Shown: positions 1 to 8,610 of the stretch, piece by piece | Layout: the number at the start of each line of letters is the position of its first letter | How positions within the stretch are numbered: position 1 is the stretch's first letter | Assembly (NCBI RefSeq): GCF_026344035.1 | Contig: NZ_JAPKND010000005.1 | Span: 217,642 to 281,641 of the forward strand | Origin: Alcaligenes endophyticus | GTDB taxonomy: Bacteria; Pseudomonadota; Gammaproteobacteria; Burkholderiales; Burkholderiaceae_B | Reading direction: 5' to 3' | DNA length: 64,000 nucleotides | Notes under the pieces: model-generated | The model's input: only the letters and a program-made list of their open reading frames with translations | The model's database searches: none | What the model was told of the DNA's origin: nothing | Made by a program: the position numbers and the translations under genes

Positions 1-697
1 ACTGTGGCAATAAACGCTCTACCCCTTGTGCCAACCCGGTAGCCACCGGAATCATGGACTGCAAGGCAGAACGCGTGCGGGCCAAATCCTGGGCGTGATA
101 ACCATCTAGCATAGGTTGGTCATTCATGACCGAGTGCAAGGTGGTTAAGAATGCGTGCCGTATGCCTATATGACGGTCTAAGTGCGCCAAAACAGGGACG
201 ATGGCATTGGTTGTGCAGGAGGCATTGGAAACCACGGTATGTTCTGCTTGGAGACCATCTTCGTTGATGCTTGCCACCACGGTATAGTCGACGTCCGCGG
301 CACTACGAGTAGGTTGAGACACCAATAAACGGGGACAACCAGCAGCAATAAAACGATTTAGTTGCTCGCGCTCGGAAAATGCCCCACTACACTCTAGTAG
401 TAAATCCAGTTGCAAATCCCCCCACGGGGTAAGCCGTGGGTCGGCTTGATGTAACACTTTAATGCTTTGTCCGCGAACAATGAGATGTTCCTGATCGAAG
501 CTGACCTCGCCAGGAAAAACCCCATGCGTTGAGTCGTACTGGGTCAGGTAAGCCATGGTTTCGATATTCGCCAATTCGTTAATCGCCACTAGCTCGAAGT
601 TCAACTGGGGATAGCGCTCATAAATAGCCCTTAAAACACAACGCCCAATACGGCCATAACCATTAATCCCTACCCTCAAAGCACGCTGATTTGTCAT
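1..697 (-). CDS. epd: Erythrose-4-phosphate dehydrogenase-like (GAPDH family), partial
   Basis: NAD-dependent aldehyde dehydrogenase of the GapA/Epd family. Epd oxidises erythrose 4-phosphate to 4-phosphoerythronate, the first step of DXP-dependent vitamin B6 synthesis; GapA is the glycolytic relative. The start is ATG at 697 and about 232 codons are visible before the window edge, so the C-terminus is missing. The Rossmann start GINGYGRIGR and the catalytic SCTTN motif (Cys161) are present. The segment after the cysteine (HSVMND, then RTRSALQSMIPV) resembles Epd more than glycolytic GapA. It lies 11 nt after the SDR stop codon, so it is the third gene of a minus-strand operon. Family assignment is firm; Epd rather than Gap is an inference from remembered family patterns. 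Confidence 0.75.
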   Translation of the reverse strand, partial: MTNQRALRVGINGYGRIGRCVLRAIYERYPQLNFELVAINELANIETMAYLTQYDSTHGVFPGEVSFDQEHLIVRGQSIKVLHQADPRLTPWGDLQLDLLLECSGAFSEREQLNRFIAAGCPRLLVSQPTRSAADVDYTVVASINEDGLQAEHTVVSNASCTTNAIVPVLAHLDRHIGIRHAFLTTLHSVMNDQPMLDGYHAQDLARTRSALQSMIPVATGLAQGVERLLPQ

Positions 698-708
698 CTG
701 TTTTTACG

Positions 709-1503
709 TCAAAAGGTTATCGAAAAACCACCATCTACTACCAGTATATGCCCATTCACATAAGAGGCTGATGGGGAGGCGAGAAACACCGCAGCGCCTG
801 CAATTTCATTTGGTTGGGCCCAACGCCCTAACGGATTACGCCCCACTACCAAGGGACCTTTTATAGGATCCTTAGCCAGTTCCGCATTCGACTCAGTAGC
901 AAAAGTGCCCGGCGCTATGCCGTTACTGGTAATGCCCTTGGGACCGAACTCCACCGCCAAAGCACGCACCATCGCACTCAAGCCTTGTTTGGCAACGGGA
1001 TAAATGGCATCGCCATAACGAGCTAGCTCCCCAGCAATAGAGGTCACCGTAATAATCCTGCCGCTTGAGTCAGCCTTTGCTAACATGGCTTGAGCCACAA
1101 GCTGCGATAGCCGTAACGGCGCCAGCAAGTCGACCTGCAACAAGTGTTCAATATCGCTCCAGTTGGCATCCTGCAAACGGCTACGCAGCCTTTGCCCGAC
1201 ATTATTGAACAAAATGTCAGGCGTTCCTACGCGGTCCTGCAGCGCTTGGAATGACTCGGGCAACTCATCTAACGCGGCTAAGTCTTGGTGCCAGTACTGC
1301 ACCGCTAGACCTTGCTCGGCCAACTCCGCTTGCAGGCTTTGCAAACGTAGCAGGTTACGTCCGTTCAGTATGACGCTTGCACCGCTAGCAGCGTAAGCCT
1401 TGGCTACGACAAGACCCAGCCCAGCCCCAGAGCCAGTCACTAAGGCAATACGTCCAGCTAATGAAAAGCTGGGCTTGAAGCAATCAGAGCAGGTTTCCTT
1501 CAT
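709..1503 (-). CDS. SDR family oxidoreductase, gluconate 5-dehydrogenase-like
   Basis: A classical short-chain dehydrogenase/reductase of 264 aa, the normal length for the family, and probably a cytosolic NAD(P)-dependent alcohol/ketone oxidoreductase. Visible motifs are the cofactor loop TGSGAGLG (residues 23-30), NNVG (100-103), and the catalytic Ser155, Tyr168 and Lys172 in YPVAK, with the usual 13-residue Ser-Tyr spacing. The C-terminal pattern ending VNGHILVVDGG is typical of classical SDRs. The start ATG overlaps the stop of the upstream D-2-hydroxyacid dehydrogenase as ATGA, so the two are translationally coupled. The neighbours suggest a hydroxy- or sugar-acid substrate, but the specificity cannot be read from sequence. 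Gluconate 5-dehydrogenase-like is the closest guess. Confidence 0.85.
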   Translation of the reverse strand: MKETCSDCFKPSFSLAGRIALVTGSGAGLGLVVAKAYAASGASVILNGRNLLRLQSLQAELAEQGLAVQYWHQDLAALDELPESFQALQDRVGTPDILFNNVGQRLRSRLQDANWSDIEHLLQVDLLAPLRLSQLVAQAMLAKADSSGRIITVTSIAGELARYGDAIYPVAKQGLSAMVRALAVEFGPKGITSNGIAPGTFATESNAELAKDPIKGPLVVGRNPLGRWAQPNEIAGAAVFLASPSASYVNGHILVVDGGFSITF

Positions 1504-2474
1504 AACAGGTTCTGTGCTTGGCCTGCGACAAAAGCATTGATGTTATCGACCAGTTGATTTGCCAGCGCTTGCATGGCTTCTTGGCTCGCCCAGGCCACAT
1601 GCGGTGTCAAAATAAAGTTGGGTAAATCAAGCAAGCGCATCAAAATATGATCCGCGGGAGGAGGCTCGGGGGTGCAGACGTCTATGCCGGCTCCGCCCAA
1701 TTGACCGCTACGCAAAGCCTGCTCTAATGCCTCGTTATCGACTAAGCCACCACGAGCCGTATTGATCAACACAGTACGGCCTGGTTTCATTAAGTTGAAC
1801 TCGGCCGTGGAAAGCAAATGCTCGGTTTGGGGCGTTAAAGGGCAATGCAAACTAATGACATCGGCTTGCCTAAGCATGTCTTCAAACGGCACCCGCCCTG
1901 ACCGTACTTGGTCGGCAGACACGCCTTTTTGTTCGGCAAATACGGTTTTCATGCCTAAAGCCTGAGCCAGTTTTGCCACCGACTGCCCTAAGGAGCCCGC
2001 GCCGACAATACCCAGCGTACTACCTGCTAAATCGTAAATGGGGTAATCAAAATAACAAAACTGATCGGCTTCTTGCCAACGCCCATTTTGTACGGACTGG
2101 CGATACGGCACTAGGCTGCGGCGCAATGCAAACATTAACGCCAACACATGCTCGGGCACCGTATTGGTCGCATAATTACGAATGTTGCAAACTGCTACCC
2201 CGTGTTCTTTGCAACTGGCCAAATCGATCATGTCACTTCCCGTGGCGGCGATTGCGATTAATTTGAGCTGTTTAGCCTGAGTAAGTGCATCGGCGCCTAT
2301 AGCCACTTTGTTCGTGATAACGATATCCGCTTCGGCAATACGTTCTGCAAGTTGTTCTGGACGTGTGCGTGGATACACAGTTAAGGTATGTGTGAAGCCA
2401 AAAGCAGGAAGACTAACGCTCTCTGCCATCGTGTCGCCATCAAGAAAAACAATGTGCTGCGGGTTCGTACTCAT
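1500..2474 (-). CDS. D-2-hydroxyacid dehydrogenase (HprA/glycerate dehydrogenase-like)
   Basis: NAD(P)-dependent D-isomer-specific 2-hydroxyacid dehydrogenase, 324 aa. The dinucleotide-binding GAGSLG is at residues 158-163. The catalytic triad is visible as Arg241 (INTARGGLVD), Glu270 (PEPPP) and His292 (TPHVAW). At this length it lacks the extra C-terminal domain of PdxB (about 380 aa) and resembles hydroxypyruvate reductase/glycerate dehydrogenase. It is the first gene of a minus-strand operon with an SDR and an Epd-like enzyme, which keeps open a role on phosphorylated or C4 sugar acids. The intergenic region to the divergent peptidase gene (2475-2656) must hold both promoters. Confidence 0.85.
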   Translation of the reverse strand: MSTNPQHIVFLDGDTMAESVSLPAFGFTHTLTVYPRTRPEQLAERIAEADIVITNKVAIGADALTQAKQLKLIAIAATGSDMIDLASCKEHGVAVCNIRNYATNTVPEHVLALMFALRRSLVPYRQSVQNGRWQEADQFCYFDYPIYDLAGSTLGIVGAGSLGQSVAKLAQALGMKTVFAEQKGVSADQVRSGRVPFEDMLRQADVISLHCPLTPQTEHLLSTAEFNLMKPGRTVLINTARGGLVDNEALEQALRSGQLGGAGIDVCTPEPPPADHILMRLLDLPNFILTPHVAWASQEAMQALANQLVDNINAFVAGQAQNLL

Positions 2475-2656
2475 GGAAACGGGAACTCCTGATTAAGATA
2501 AGTGACTCAGAAAAAGAATACTGAATAATTGTTTATAGTGACATACGTGGGCGTAACACACTACCCTGTAAAGGTGTTTTACACCACTGACCACATAGTG
2601 ATGTCGTCGTGAATGATCCATCCTACTCAATCAACACTGGAATAAGGTAGTTTTAT

Positions 2657-4564
2657 ATGCTTTTATCTTTGCTTTTGTCCATTACCGGACAAGCCATGGT
2701 GGCCCCCACCCCAGTTCTGGACTCGGTTAAGCAATACGATATACGCGACTTTTTCCGCACCCCACAGCGCAGCCAATTCCGTCTTTCTGATAATGGCAAA
2801 ATGCTTGGCTTTATGGAGCCGGTATCCATAGAAGGACAACCTGCGCGTAATAACATCCATATTCAAGCCCTAGACGGTAGCACCCCTGTGGGCGAGGTCA
2901 AGCGCTTGAGCGCGGTTACTGATCGTGATCTGGCGACATTCTTCTGGAAAGGTAATGACACCATTGTTTACGGTAAGGATGTAGGTGGTGATGAAAACTA
3001 CCATGTGGTTGCGGTCAATGTTCACAGCGGAGAAACCCGCGACCTGACTCCCTTAAGTGGTGTACGAGCAAGGCTGCAGGATGATCTTCCTGATGATCCA
3101 GACCATATTTTAGTCAGTCACAACGGCCGTAACCCTGAAGTTTTTGATGTCTATAAAATTAATGTCAATACGGGTGAAAGCACCTTAGTGGCCGAAAACC
3201 CTGGCAATATCATGGGCTGGAGCACTGACCTAGAAGGCAAAGTTCGATTTGCCATGACCTCAGACGGCTTAGATAGCGAGCTGTTGTACCGCGCCGATGA
3301 AAAACAAGATTTTAGCCCTTTGATCAAAACGGATTTTCGCACTTCCGTCACCCCTTTATTCTTTCACGAGGATAATCAACGTTTTTATGCCTTGAGCAAT
3401 CGTGGGCGTGACACCGCATCCTTAGTTCTGATTGATCCTGCTGCACCCGATGTCGAAGAGGTCGTGCTAAGCGTTGACGGTCACGACATCGATACCGCTA
3501 GCTTTTCACGTCTACGAAAGGTACTAACCGCCGCTTATTACGAAACGGATAAGCCTCAACGTACTTATTTTGACGCCGAAGATAAAGCCCGTTATGAAAA
3601 GCTCCAACAGCACTTACCCAACTATCAGTTAAGCCTTCAAGACTCTACCCCTGACGAGCAAAAGTTTATTGTCGCTGCCTACAATGACCGTACTCCCGGT
3701 GTTAGGTATATCTACGATGCCAAGACTAACACCCTGCATAAACTGGCTGACATCAATCCGACTCTAAGCGAGCAAGATATGGCACCAGTACAGCCAATAC
3801 AATATCAAGCCCGTGACGGACTGACTATTAATGGCTACCTGACCCTACCCGTTGGCAAAGAGCCTAAGAACCTTCCGGTCATCGTCAATCCACATGGTGG
3901 ACCATGGTTACGTGACTCGTGGGGCTTTAATCCGGAAGCACAATTCTTAGCCAATCGCGGCTACGCGGTGCTGCAAATGAACTTTAGGGGCTCAACCGGC
4001 TATGGCCGTAAGTTTTGGGAAGCTAGCTTTGGGCAATGGGGCCTTAGCATGCAAGACGATATCACCGACGGTGTGCAATGGCTCATCGACCAAGGCATCG
4101 CTGACCCCAAGCGTATCGGTATCTACGGGGCTAGCTATGGCGGCTATGCAGTATTGTCGGGCATCACTAAAACGCCAGAACTCTATGCCGCAGCAGTGGA
4201 CTACGTAGGCGTGTCAAACCTGCTGACCTTTATGGGAACTATTCCCCCATACTGGAAACCGTTACTGACAAAAATGCATGCCATGGTGGGCGATCCTGTG
4301 AAGGACAAAGCCAAGCTCGAAGCCAACTCCCCTGCCCTACAAGCTGATAAAATTATAACGCCTTTGTTTGTCGCCCAAGGCGCTCAAGACCCGCGCGTTA
4401 ACATAGCGGAAAGCGATCAAATCGTTGAGGCATTAAAGAAACGTTCTATCGATGTCGAATATATGGTGAAAGAGAACGAAGGACATGGCTTTGCGAATGA
4501 GGAAAATAAATTTGAATTCTATGAGCGCATGGAAGCATTTCTGCACACTCACTTACGACCTTGA
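2657..4564 (+). CDS. S9 family peptidase (prolyl oligopeptidase family)
   Basis: Serine peptidase/acylaminoacyl-peptidase-like enzyme of 635 aa with an N-terminal beta-propeller (about residues 20-370) and a C-terminal alpha/beta hydrolase domain. The catalytic residues are Ser493 in GASYGG, Asp578 in AQDPRV and His610 in EGHGF. The first 15 residues are a short hydrophobic stretch ending MVAP, which suggests export to the periplasm, although the charged N-region of a normal signal peptide is missing. The ATG is preceded by a weak TAAGG. A short hairpin (CTGCTC/GAGCAG) follows the stop. Substrates are likely short peptides. It stands alone, divergent from the dehydrogenase operon. Confidence 0.88.
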   Translation: MLLSLLLSITGQAMVAPTPVLDSVKQYDIRDFFRTPQRSQFRLSDNGKMLGFMEPVSIEGQPARNNIHIQALDGSTPVGEVKRLSAVTDRDLATFFWKGNDTIVYGKDVGGDENYHVVAVNVHSGETRDLTPLSGVRARLQDDLPDDPDHILVSHNGRNPEVFDVYKINVNTGESTLVAENPGNIMGWSTDLEGKVRFAMTSDGLDSELLYRADEKQDFSPLIKTDFRTSVTPLFFHEDNQRFYALSNRGRDTASLVLIDPAAPDVEEVVLSVDGHDIDTASFSRLRKVLTAAYYETDKPQRTYFDAEDKARYEKLQQHLPNYQLSLQDSTPDEQKFIVAAYNDRTPGVRYIYDAKTNTLHKLADINPTLSEQDMAPVQPIQYQARDGLTINGYLTLPVGKEPKNLPVIVNPHGGPWLRDSWGFNPEAQFLANRGYAVLQMNFRGSTGYGRKFWEASFGQWGLSMQDDITDGVQWLIDQGIADPKRIGIYGASYGGYAVLSGITKTPELYAAAVDYVGVSNLLTFMGTIPPYWKPLLTKMHAMVGDPVKDKAKLEANSPALQADKIITPLFVAQGAQDPRVNIAESDQIVEALKKRSIDVEYMVKENEGHGFANEENKFEFYERMEAFLHTHLRP

Positions 4565-4628
4565 TGACTTCGCCACTGCTCGTTGTGAGCAGCGACCTAC
4601 CAATTTATTACCCTTATAAGGGCTAGGC

Positions 4629-5237
4629 ATGAAACTCTATTATTTAGCCGGAGCGTGTCCCTTAGTCACGCACATTGCATTGGAATGGATAGGTACACCT
4701 TACGAGGCGGAAGCAGTGAGTCGTGAGGCCCTGAAAGAGCCTGCTTTCTTGGCTCTAAATCCCCTTGGGGCGGCGCCAGTACTACAAGATGGTGATTTTG
4801 TTCTAACACAAAGCATTGCAATTTTAGAATACTTGGCTGAACTGTACCCCAGCGCTAACTTATTGGGTGAAACACTTCAGGAGCGTGCCGAGGTTCGTCG
4901 TTGGTTAGCATTTCTGAATGCTGACATACACCGCAACTTTGGCGTGGTCTTTGGTGTGCAACGTTATGCCCACTCAGAGGCCGCCCAAGCCGAAGTCAAA
5001 TCTCTTACGTGTGAGTTGCTGTTGAAGCAATTTGCTCATATTAACCAACACTTAAATGGTCGTGATTTCTTAGGCGCCCAGCGCTCCGTCGCCGATGCTT
5101 ATCTCTATGTGGTGCTACGTTGGGCGGGACGTTTAGGTTTAGATCTATCCAGCCTTACTAACCTTACCCGAGTAAGCCAAAAGCTTGAACAGGATCCCGC
5201 CGTTCAAGCAGCGCTGAAAGCGGAAGGTCTACTGTAA
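4629..5237 (+). CDS. gst: Glutathione S-transferase, beta class
   Basis: Cytosolic glutathione transferase of 202 aa. The N-terminal thioredoxin-like domain has Cys10 (the beta-class active-site cysteine), the cis-proline segment NPLGAAPVL (44-52) and a QSIAILEYL glutathione-binding helix (61-69) with Gln where Glu is usual. An all-helical C-terminal domain follows, with a VADAYLYVVLRW signature. Known beta-class enzymes detoxify electrophiles and bind glutathione covalently. It lies 64 nt after the peptidase and is probably transcribed separately. A strong hairpin at 5243-5269 follows it. No partner gene hints at a specific substrate. Confidence 0.88.
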   Translation: MKLYYLAGACPLVTHIALEWIGTPYEAEAVSREALKEPAFLALNPLGAAPVLQDGDFVLTQSIAILEYLAELYPSANLLGETLQERAEVRRWLAFLNADIHRNFGVVFGVQRYAHSEAAQAEVKSLTCELLLKQFAHINQHLNGRDFLGAQRSVADAYLYVVLRWAGRLGLDLSSLTNLTRVSQKLEQDPAVQAALKAEGLL

Positions 5238-5242
5238 CCTCT

Positions 5243-5269
5243 TGCGGCCTATGCTTACCATAGGCCGCA
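5243..5269 (+). terminator. Hairpin after the GST gene
   Basis: A perfect 11-bp inverted repeat, TGCGGCCTATG / CATAGGCCGCA with a 5-nt loop, begins 5 nt after the GST stop. There is no following T-run, so it may act as a 3' stabilising hairpin or an imperfect terminator. Confidence 0.55.
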
Positions 5270-5425
5270 CTGCTTCCCTACACCAGCCAGCAGCAAGGGG
5301 CAAACTCAATCTGCACAGCGCTAACAAGCGAACAATGACAGTTTAGGCAAATAAGTAGTTTTTATATGCCCATTTGATCTAACAGCGTTAAACTAATCCT
5401 GTTAAGACATGGGGAAACATATATC

Positions 5426-6136
5426 ATGCAAAAACCAAGCTCATCTCGGCCAGCACCCAGCAAGAAATGGTGGTTACTTTCAGCTCTGCTTGTCTGCGCC
5501 AGTGGATCCGCGGATGAACTCACTGACCAGGGTAAAACTATCGCCACCTCTGGCAGCGGCGCAGTGTTAGCCTGTGTCACCTGTCACGGCGCTCAAGGTG
5601 AAGGTAATGCTGCGGCTGGTTTTCCTTTTTTAGCCGGACAAGGTACTAGCTACCTGACCGAGCAGCTCACCCACTTTCACGACGGGAAGCGCCAAAACCC
5701 CATCATGGAGCCTATTGCAAAGGCGATGTCTGCAGATCAAATGAAAGCGGTGGCCGCTTACTACTCGCAGCTAAGCCCACCATGGGATAAGCAAAAACTC
5801 AGCAACGTTCAGGATCTCTACCCTGCACAATCCCAGCTCGGAGCATGGATTGCCAATCGCGGAGACTGGGATAACAATATTCCCGCCTGTATACAGTGTC
5901 ATGGGCCAGGAGGAGTGGGCGTAGGCACCTCTTTCCCCGCCATTGCCGGATTATCGGCCGCCTACATTACGGCTCAATTCAAAGCATGGCAAACCAACAG
6001 TCGTGACCCCGGACCGCAATCTATTATGGGCGATATTGCTAAGCGCATGAATGAACAGCAGATTCAAGCGACAGCAGACTACTTTGCAGCTCTGCCCACA
6101 GAGCTAAGTAAAGCAGCAACTCAGGGAGCCAAATAA
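5426..6136 (+). CDS. tsdB: Diheme cytochrome c, TsdB-like
   Basis: Periplasmic diheme c-type cytochrome of 236 aa. The heme motifs are CVTCH (Cys50, Cys53, His54) and CIQCH (Cys155, Cys158, His159), and the protein is a tandem of two cytochrome-c4-like halves. A hydrophobic segment at residues 15-28 (WWLLSALLVCASGSA) is the signal peptide or anchor. A GGGGAAA precedes the ATG. The stop overlaps the start of the next gene by one base (TAATG), and that gene looks like TsdA. In known tsdBA pairs TsdB accepts electrons from thiosulfate oxidation to tetrathionate and passes them on to the respiratory chain. Cytochrome c is certain; TsdB is inferred from the neighbour. Confidence 0.8.
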   Translation: MQKPSSSRPAPSKKWWLLSALLVCASGSADELTDQGKTIATSGSGAVLACVTCHGAQGEGNAAAGFPFLAGQGTSYLTEQLTHFHDGKRQNPIMEPIAKAMSADQMKAVAAYYSQLSPPWDKQKLSNVQDLYPAQSQLGAWIANRGDWDNNIPACIQCHGPGGVGVGTSFPAIAGLSAAYITAQFKAWQTNSRDPGPQSIMGDIAKRMNEQQIQATADYFAALPTELSKAATQGAK

Positions 6137-7068
6137 TGAAACCATTGTGGACACAACATATTTCTTTATTCAGTGGCGCCTGTTTATTGGCAATGAGTAG
6201 TGTGGTCAGCGCCCAAGGGGTCGACTTAGGCGAGTATCGACCAAAATTTGATCCGCCTGATGCCCACAGCATTCCAGACACTCCGTTTGGCGAGGCGGTG
6301 AAACGGGGCCAAGCTATTTTTCTTAAAACGCCTCAGAACGCCCCAAATTTCGTTGGTAACAACATGAATTGTGTGAGCTGTCACATGGACGCAGGACGTC
6401 GTAAAGACGCCTCGCCTCTATGGGCCGCTTATGTACTGTACCCCGCTTACCGTGCTAAAAACGAGCACGTGAACACCCTAGCAGAACGCTTACAAGGCTG
6501 CTTTACCTATAGCATGAATGGTCAAAAGCCTCCTGCTGAAGATCAAGTCATTGTCGACCTGGAAAGCTATATGTATTGGCTCGCTCGCGGGGCCCCCACG
6601 GGCGTCGTACTGGAAGGGCAAGGATTCAAGCGCTTACCAGAACCAGCACAAAAACCGGACTACGTACGTGGTGAGAAAGTCTATGCGCAAAATTGTGTGC
6701 TGTGCCACGGCGCAGACGGGCAAGGACAAAGCGTGAATGGACACATGGTGTTCCCAGCCTTGTGGGGCGATCAATCCTATAACTGGGGGGCTGGGATGCA
6801 AAGCATTCCTACCGCCGCCGCTTTTATCAAAGCCAATATGCCGTTAGGTCATGGCAACACGCTGTCTGATCAAGATGCTTGGGATGTGGCCTATTACATG
6901 AATGGGCACGATAGGCCGCAAGATCCACGTTTTAATGGATCCGTTGAAGAAACACAGAAAAAATATCACGATGCCAAAACCGATCTTTATGGACAAAAGA
7001 TTAATGGCAAAGTGCTAGGTGCCGACTCTGTACCACATGGTGGTCGTCTACGTAAAGATGCCAGTTAA
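6136..7068 (+). CDS. tsdA: Thiosulfate dehydrogenase (diheme cytochrome c)
   Basis: Periplasmic enzyme that couples two thiosulfates to tetrathionate (bidirectional in some bacteria), 310 aa. The signal peptide covers about residues 1-26, ending VSAQ. Heme 1 is CVSCH (Cys79, Cys82, His83) and heme 2 is CVLCH (Cys187, Cys190, His191). Between them is the conserved GCFTYSMNG segment. Its Cys122, 43 residues after the first heme cysteine, corresponds to the cysteine ligand of the active-site heme in characterised TsdA proteins. The blocks YPAYRAKNEHVNTL and YMYWLARGAPTG also fit TsdA. It is translationally coupled to the upstream tsdB-like gene and followed by a strong terminator. I am confident of the family; the direction of the reaction in the cell is unknown. 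Confidence 0.85.
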   Translation: MKPLWTQHISLFSGACLLAMSSVVSAQGVDLGEYRPKFDPPDAHSIPDTPFGEAVKRGQAIFLKTPQNAPNFVGNNMNCVSCHMDAGRRKDASPLWAAYVLYPAYRAKNEHVNTLAERLQGCFTYSMNGQKPPAEDQVIVDLESYMYWLARGAPTGVVLEGQGFKRLPEPAQKPDYVRGEKVYAQNCVLCHGADGQGQSVNGHMVFPALWGDQSYNWGAGMQSIPTAAAFIKANMPLGHGNTLSDQDAWDVAYYMNGHDRPQDPRFNGSVEETQKKYHDAKTDLYGQKINGKVLGADSVPHGGRLRKDAS

Positions 7069-7083
7069 GGCCTTTGTGTAATG

Positions 7084-7114
7084 AAAAAGGGTGTTCACTA
7101 AGAACACCCTTTTT
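7084..7114. terminator. Bidirectional rho-independent terminator
   Basis: The arms AAAAAGGGTGTTC / GAACACCCTTTTT (13 bp, 5-nt loop) have an A-run before and a T-run after. It can end tsdBA on the plus strand and livF on the minus strand, which converge here. Confidence 0.93.
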
Positions 7115-7123
7115 TTCACTCCA

Positions 7124-7825
7124 TTAACTACCTAAATACGCTTTCCGAATATCTGGATTGGCCAGTAAATTCGCGCCTGTGTCTTGCATCACTAGCTTAC
7201 CGGTTTCTAGCACATAGCCACGGTCAGCAACCTGCAAGGCTTTGTTTGCATTTTGCTCCACTAAAAATACCGTCACACCTTCGTCTCGAATAGTACGGAT
7301 AATGTCAAAAATTTGCGCAATAATCAACGGTGCCAAACCCAAAGTAGGCTCGTCCAATAACAGCAAGCTAGGTTTAGACATTAATGCCCTACCTATAGCC
7401 AACATTTGCTGCTCACCACCCGACATGGTTCCTGCCCGTTGCGTGGCTCGCTCTTTTAGGCGTGGGAAAAGCGTATAGACATGATCTTCCCCCTCATCGA
7501 TCTCGTGACGACTCATGAAAAAACCGCCCATCTTGAGATTTTCCGATACGGTAAGGTCAGGAAACACGCGCCGTCCTTCGGGAGAAATCGCGATACCTTG
7601 ACGCATAATGCGGTGCGTATCCATATGGGTAATATCCGTGCCCTGGAACGTTATAGTGCCAGATGAGGCCCGCGGCGAGCCACAAACTGTCATTAGCAGT
7701 GTCGTTTTACCCGCACCATTAGCGCCAATTAAGGTAACGATTTCGCCTTGATTTACCTCTACGCTAACCTGATTCAACGCCTGTATGGCACCGTAATAAG
7801 TCGATACCTGTTCAAGTTTTAACAC
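7124..7825 (-). CDS. livF: Branched-chain amino acid ABC transporter ATPase LivF
   Basis: One of the two cytoplasmic ATPases of the LIV/HAAT importer, 233 aa, the standard LivF length. Walker A GANGAGKT is at residues 34-41, the signature SGGEQ at 135-139 and Walker B LLLLDEP at 154-160. LivF-type sequence blocks include TPEGRR-like SPEGRRVFPDLTV. It is the last gene of livKHMGF. Its start and the livG stop share base 7825. It ends just before the shared bidirectional terminator. Confidence 0.95.
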   Translation of the reverse strand: MLKLEQVSTYYGAIQALNQVSVEVNQGEIVTLIGANGAGKTTLLMTVCGSPRASSGTITFQGTDITHMDTHRIMRQGIAISPEGRRVFPDLTVSENLKMGGFFMSRHEIDEGEDHVYTLFPRLKERATQRAGTMSGGEQQMLAIGRALMSKPSLLLLDEPTLGLAPLIIAQIFDIIRTIRDEGVTVFLVEQNANKALQVADRGYVLETGKLVMQDTGANLLANPDIRKAYLGS

Positions 7826-8610
7826 TACTCTTCTCCCAGGTAAGCTTTAATAACGCGAGGATCATTACGCACCTCTTCAGGCAGTCCCATGGCAATAGGT
7901 TTACCGTACTCCATCACCAAGATACGATCAGAAACCCCCATAACCAGACTCATATCATGTTCAATCAGCAGCACCGCCACGTTAAATTCGCGCCGTAAAT
8001 GATCAATCAGCCCTTGTAAGTCACGTTTTTCTTGTGGATTCAACCCAGCAGCGGGCTCGTCGAGCAATAATAAGCGCGGGTTGGTAATCATGCAGCGAGC
8101 GATCTCTAAGCGTCGCTGATGCCCGTACGCTAAGTTACCAGCCTCACGGTTAGCGTACTCACGGATATCCATGAAGTCCAACCATTGGGCGGCACGATCA
8201 AGTGCCTCTTCCTCCGATCGGCGGTATGCACTAGTTTTTAGCAACCCGGACAATAAGCCACTTTTTATCAAACTGTGCTGAGCGACAAGCAGGTTTTCTA
8301 GGACGGTCAGTTTCTTAAATAAACGTACGTTTTGAAACGTGCGCACCAAACCCAACTGAGCCACTTGGTGGCTACTTAAGCCATGTATGGACTTACCGTC
8401 TAAGGTGATGCTGCCTTCTGTAGGCCGATAAAAACCACTAATACAATTGAAGACGGTGGTTTTCCCCGCTCCGTTCGGCCCAATGATAGCGAACACTTCA
8501 TCGCTACCCAGCTCGAATTTCACGTTATCGACGGCTAATAATCCGCCAAAACGCATGCACAAGTCGCTCACCTGTAATAAAGGCTTAGCCTGATTTTGAC
8601 GTTGACTCAT
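7825..8610 (-). CDS. livG: Branched-chain amino acid ABC transporter ATPase LivG
   Basis: Second ATPase of the LIV importer, 261 aa. Walker A GPNGAGKT is at residues 44-51. The LivG-type signature is [13 protein letters not shown] and Walker B is [13 protein letters not shown]. The C-terminal block ending VIKAYLG is typical of LivG. It overlaps livM by 4 bp (8607-8610) and meets livF at one base, so the four downstream genes form a tightly coupled operon. Substrate range (Leu/Ile/Val or other hydrophobic amino acids and amides) cannot be set from the ATPase. Confidence 0.95.
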   Translation of the reverse strand: MSQRQNQAKPLLQVSDLCMRFGGLLAVDNVKFELGSDEVFAIIGPNGAGKTTVFNCISGFYRPTEGSITLDGKSIHGLSSHQVAQLGLVRTFQNVRLFKKLTVLENLLVAQHSLIKSGLLSGLLKTSAYRRSEEEALDRAAQWLDFMDIREYANREAGNLAYGHQRRLEIARCMITNPRLLLLDEPAAGLNPQEKRDLQGLIDHLRREFNVAVLLIEHDMSLVMGVSDRILVMEYGKPIAMGLPEEVRNDPRVIKAYLGEE

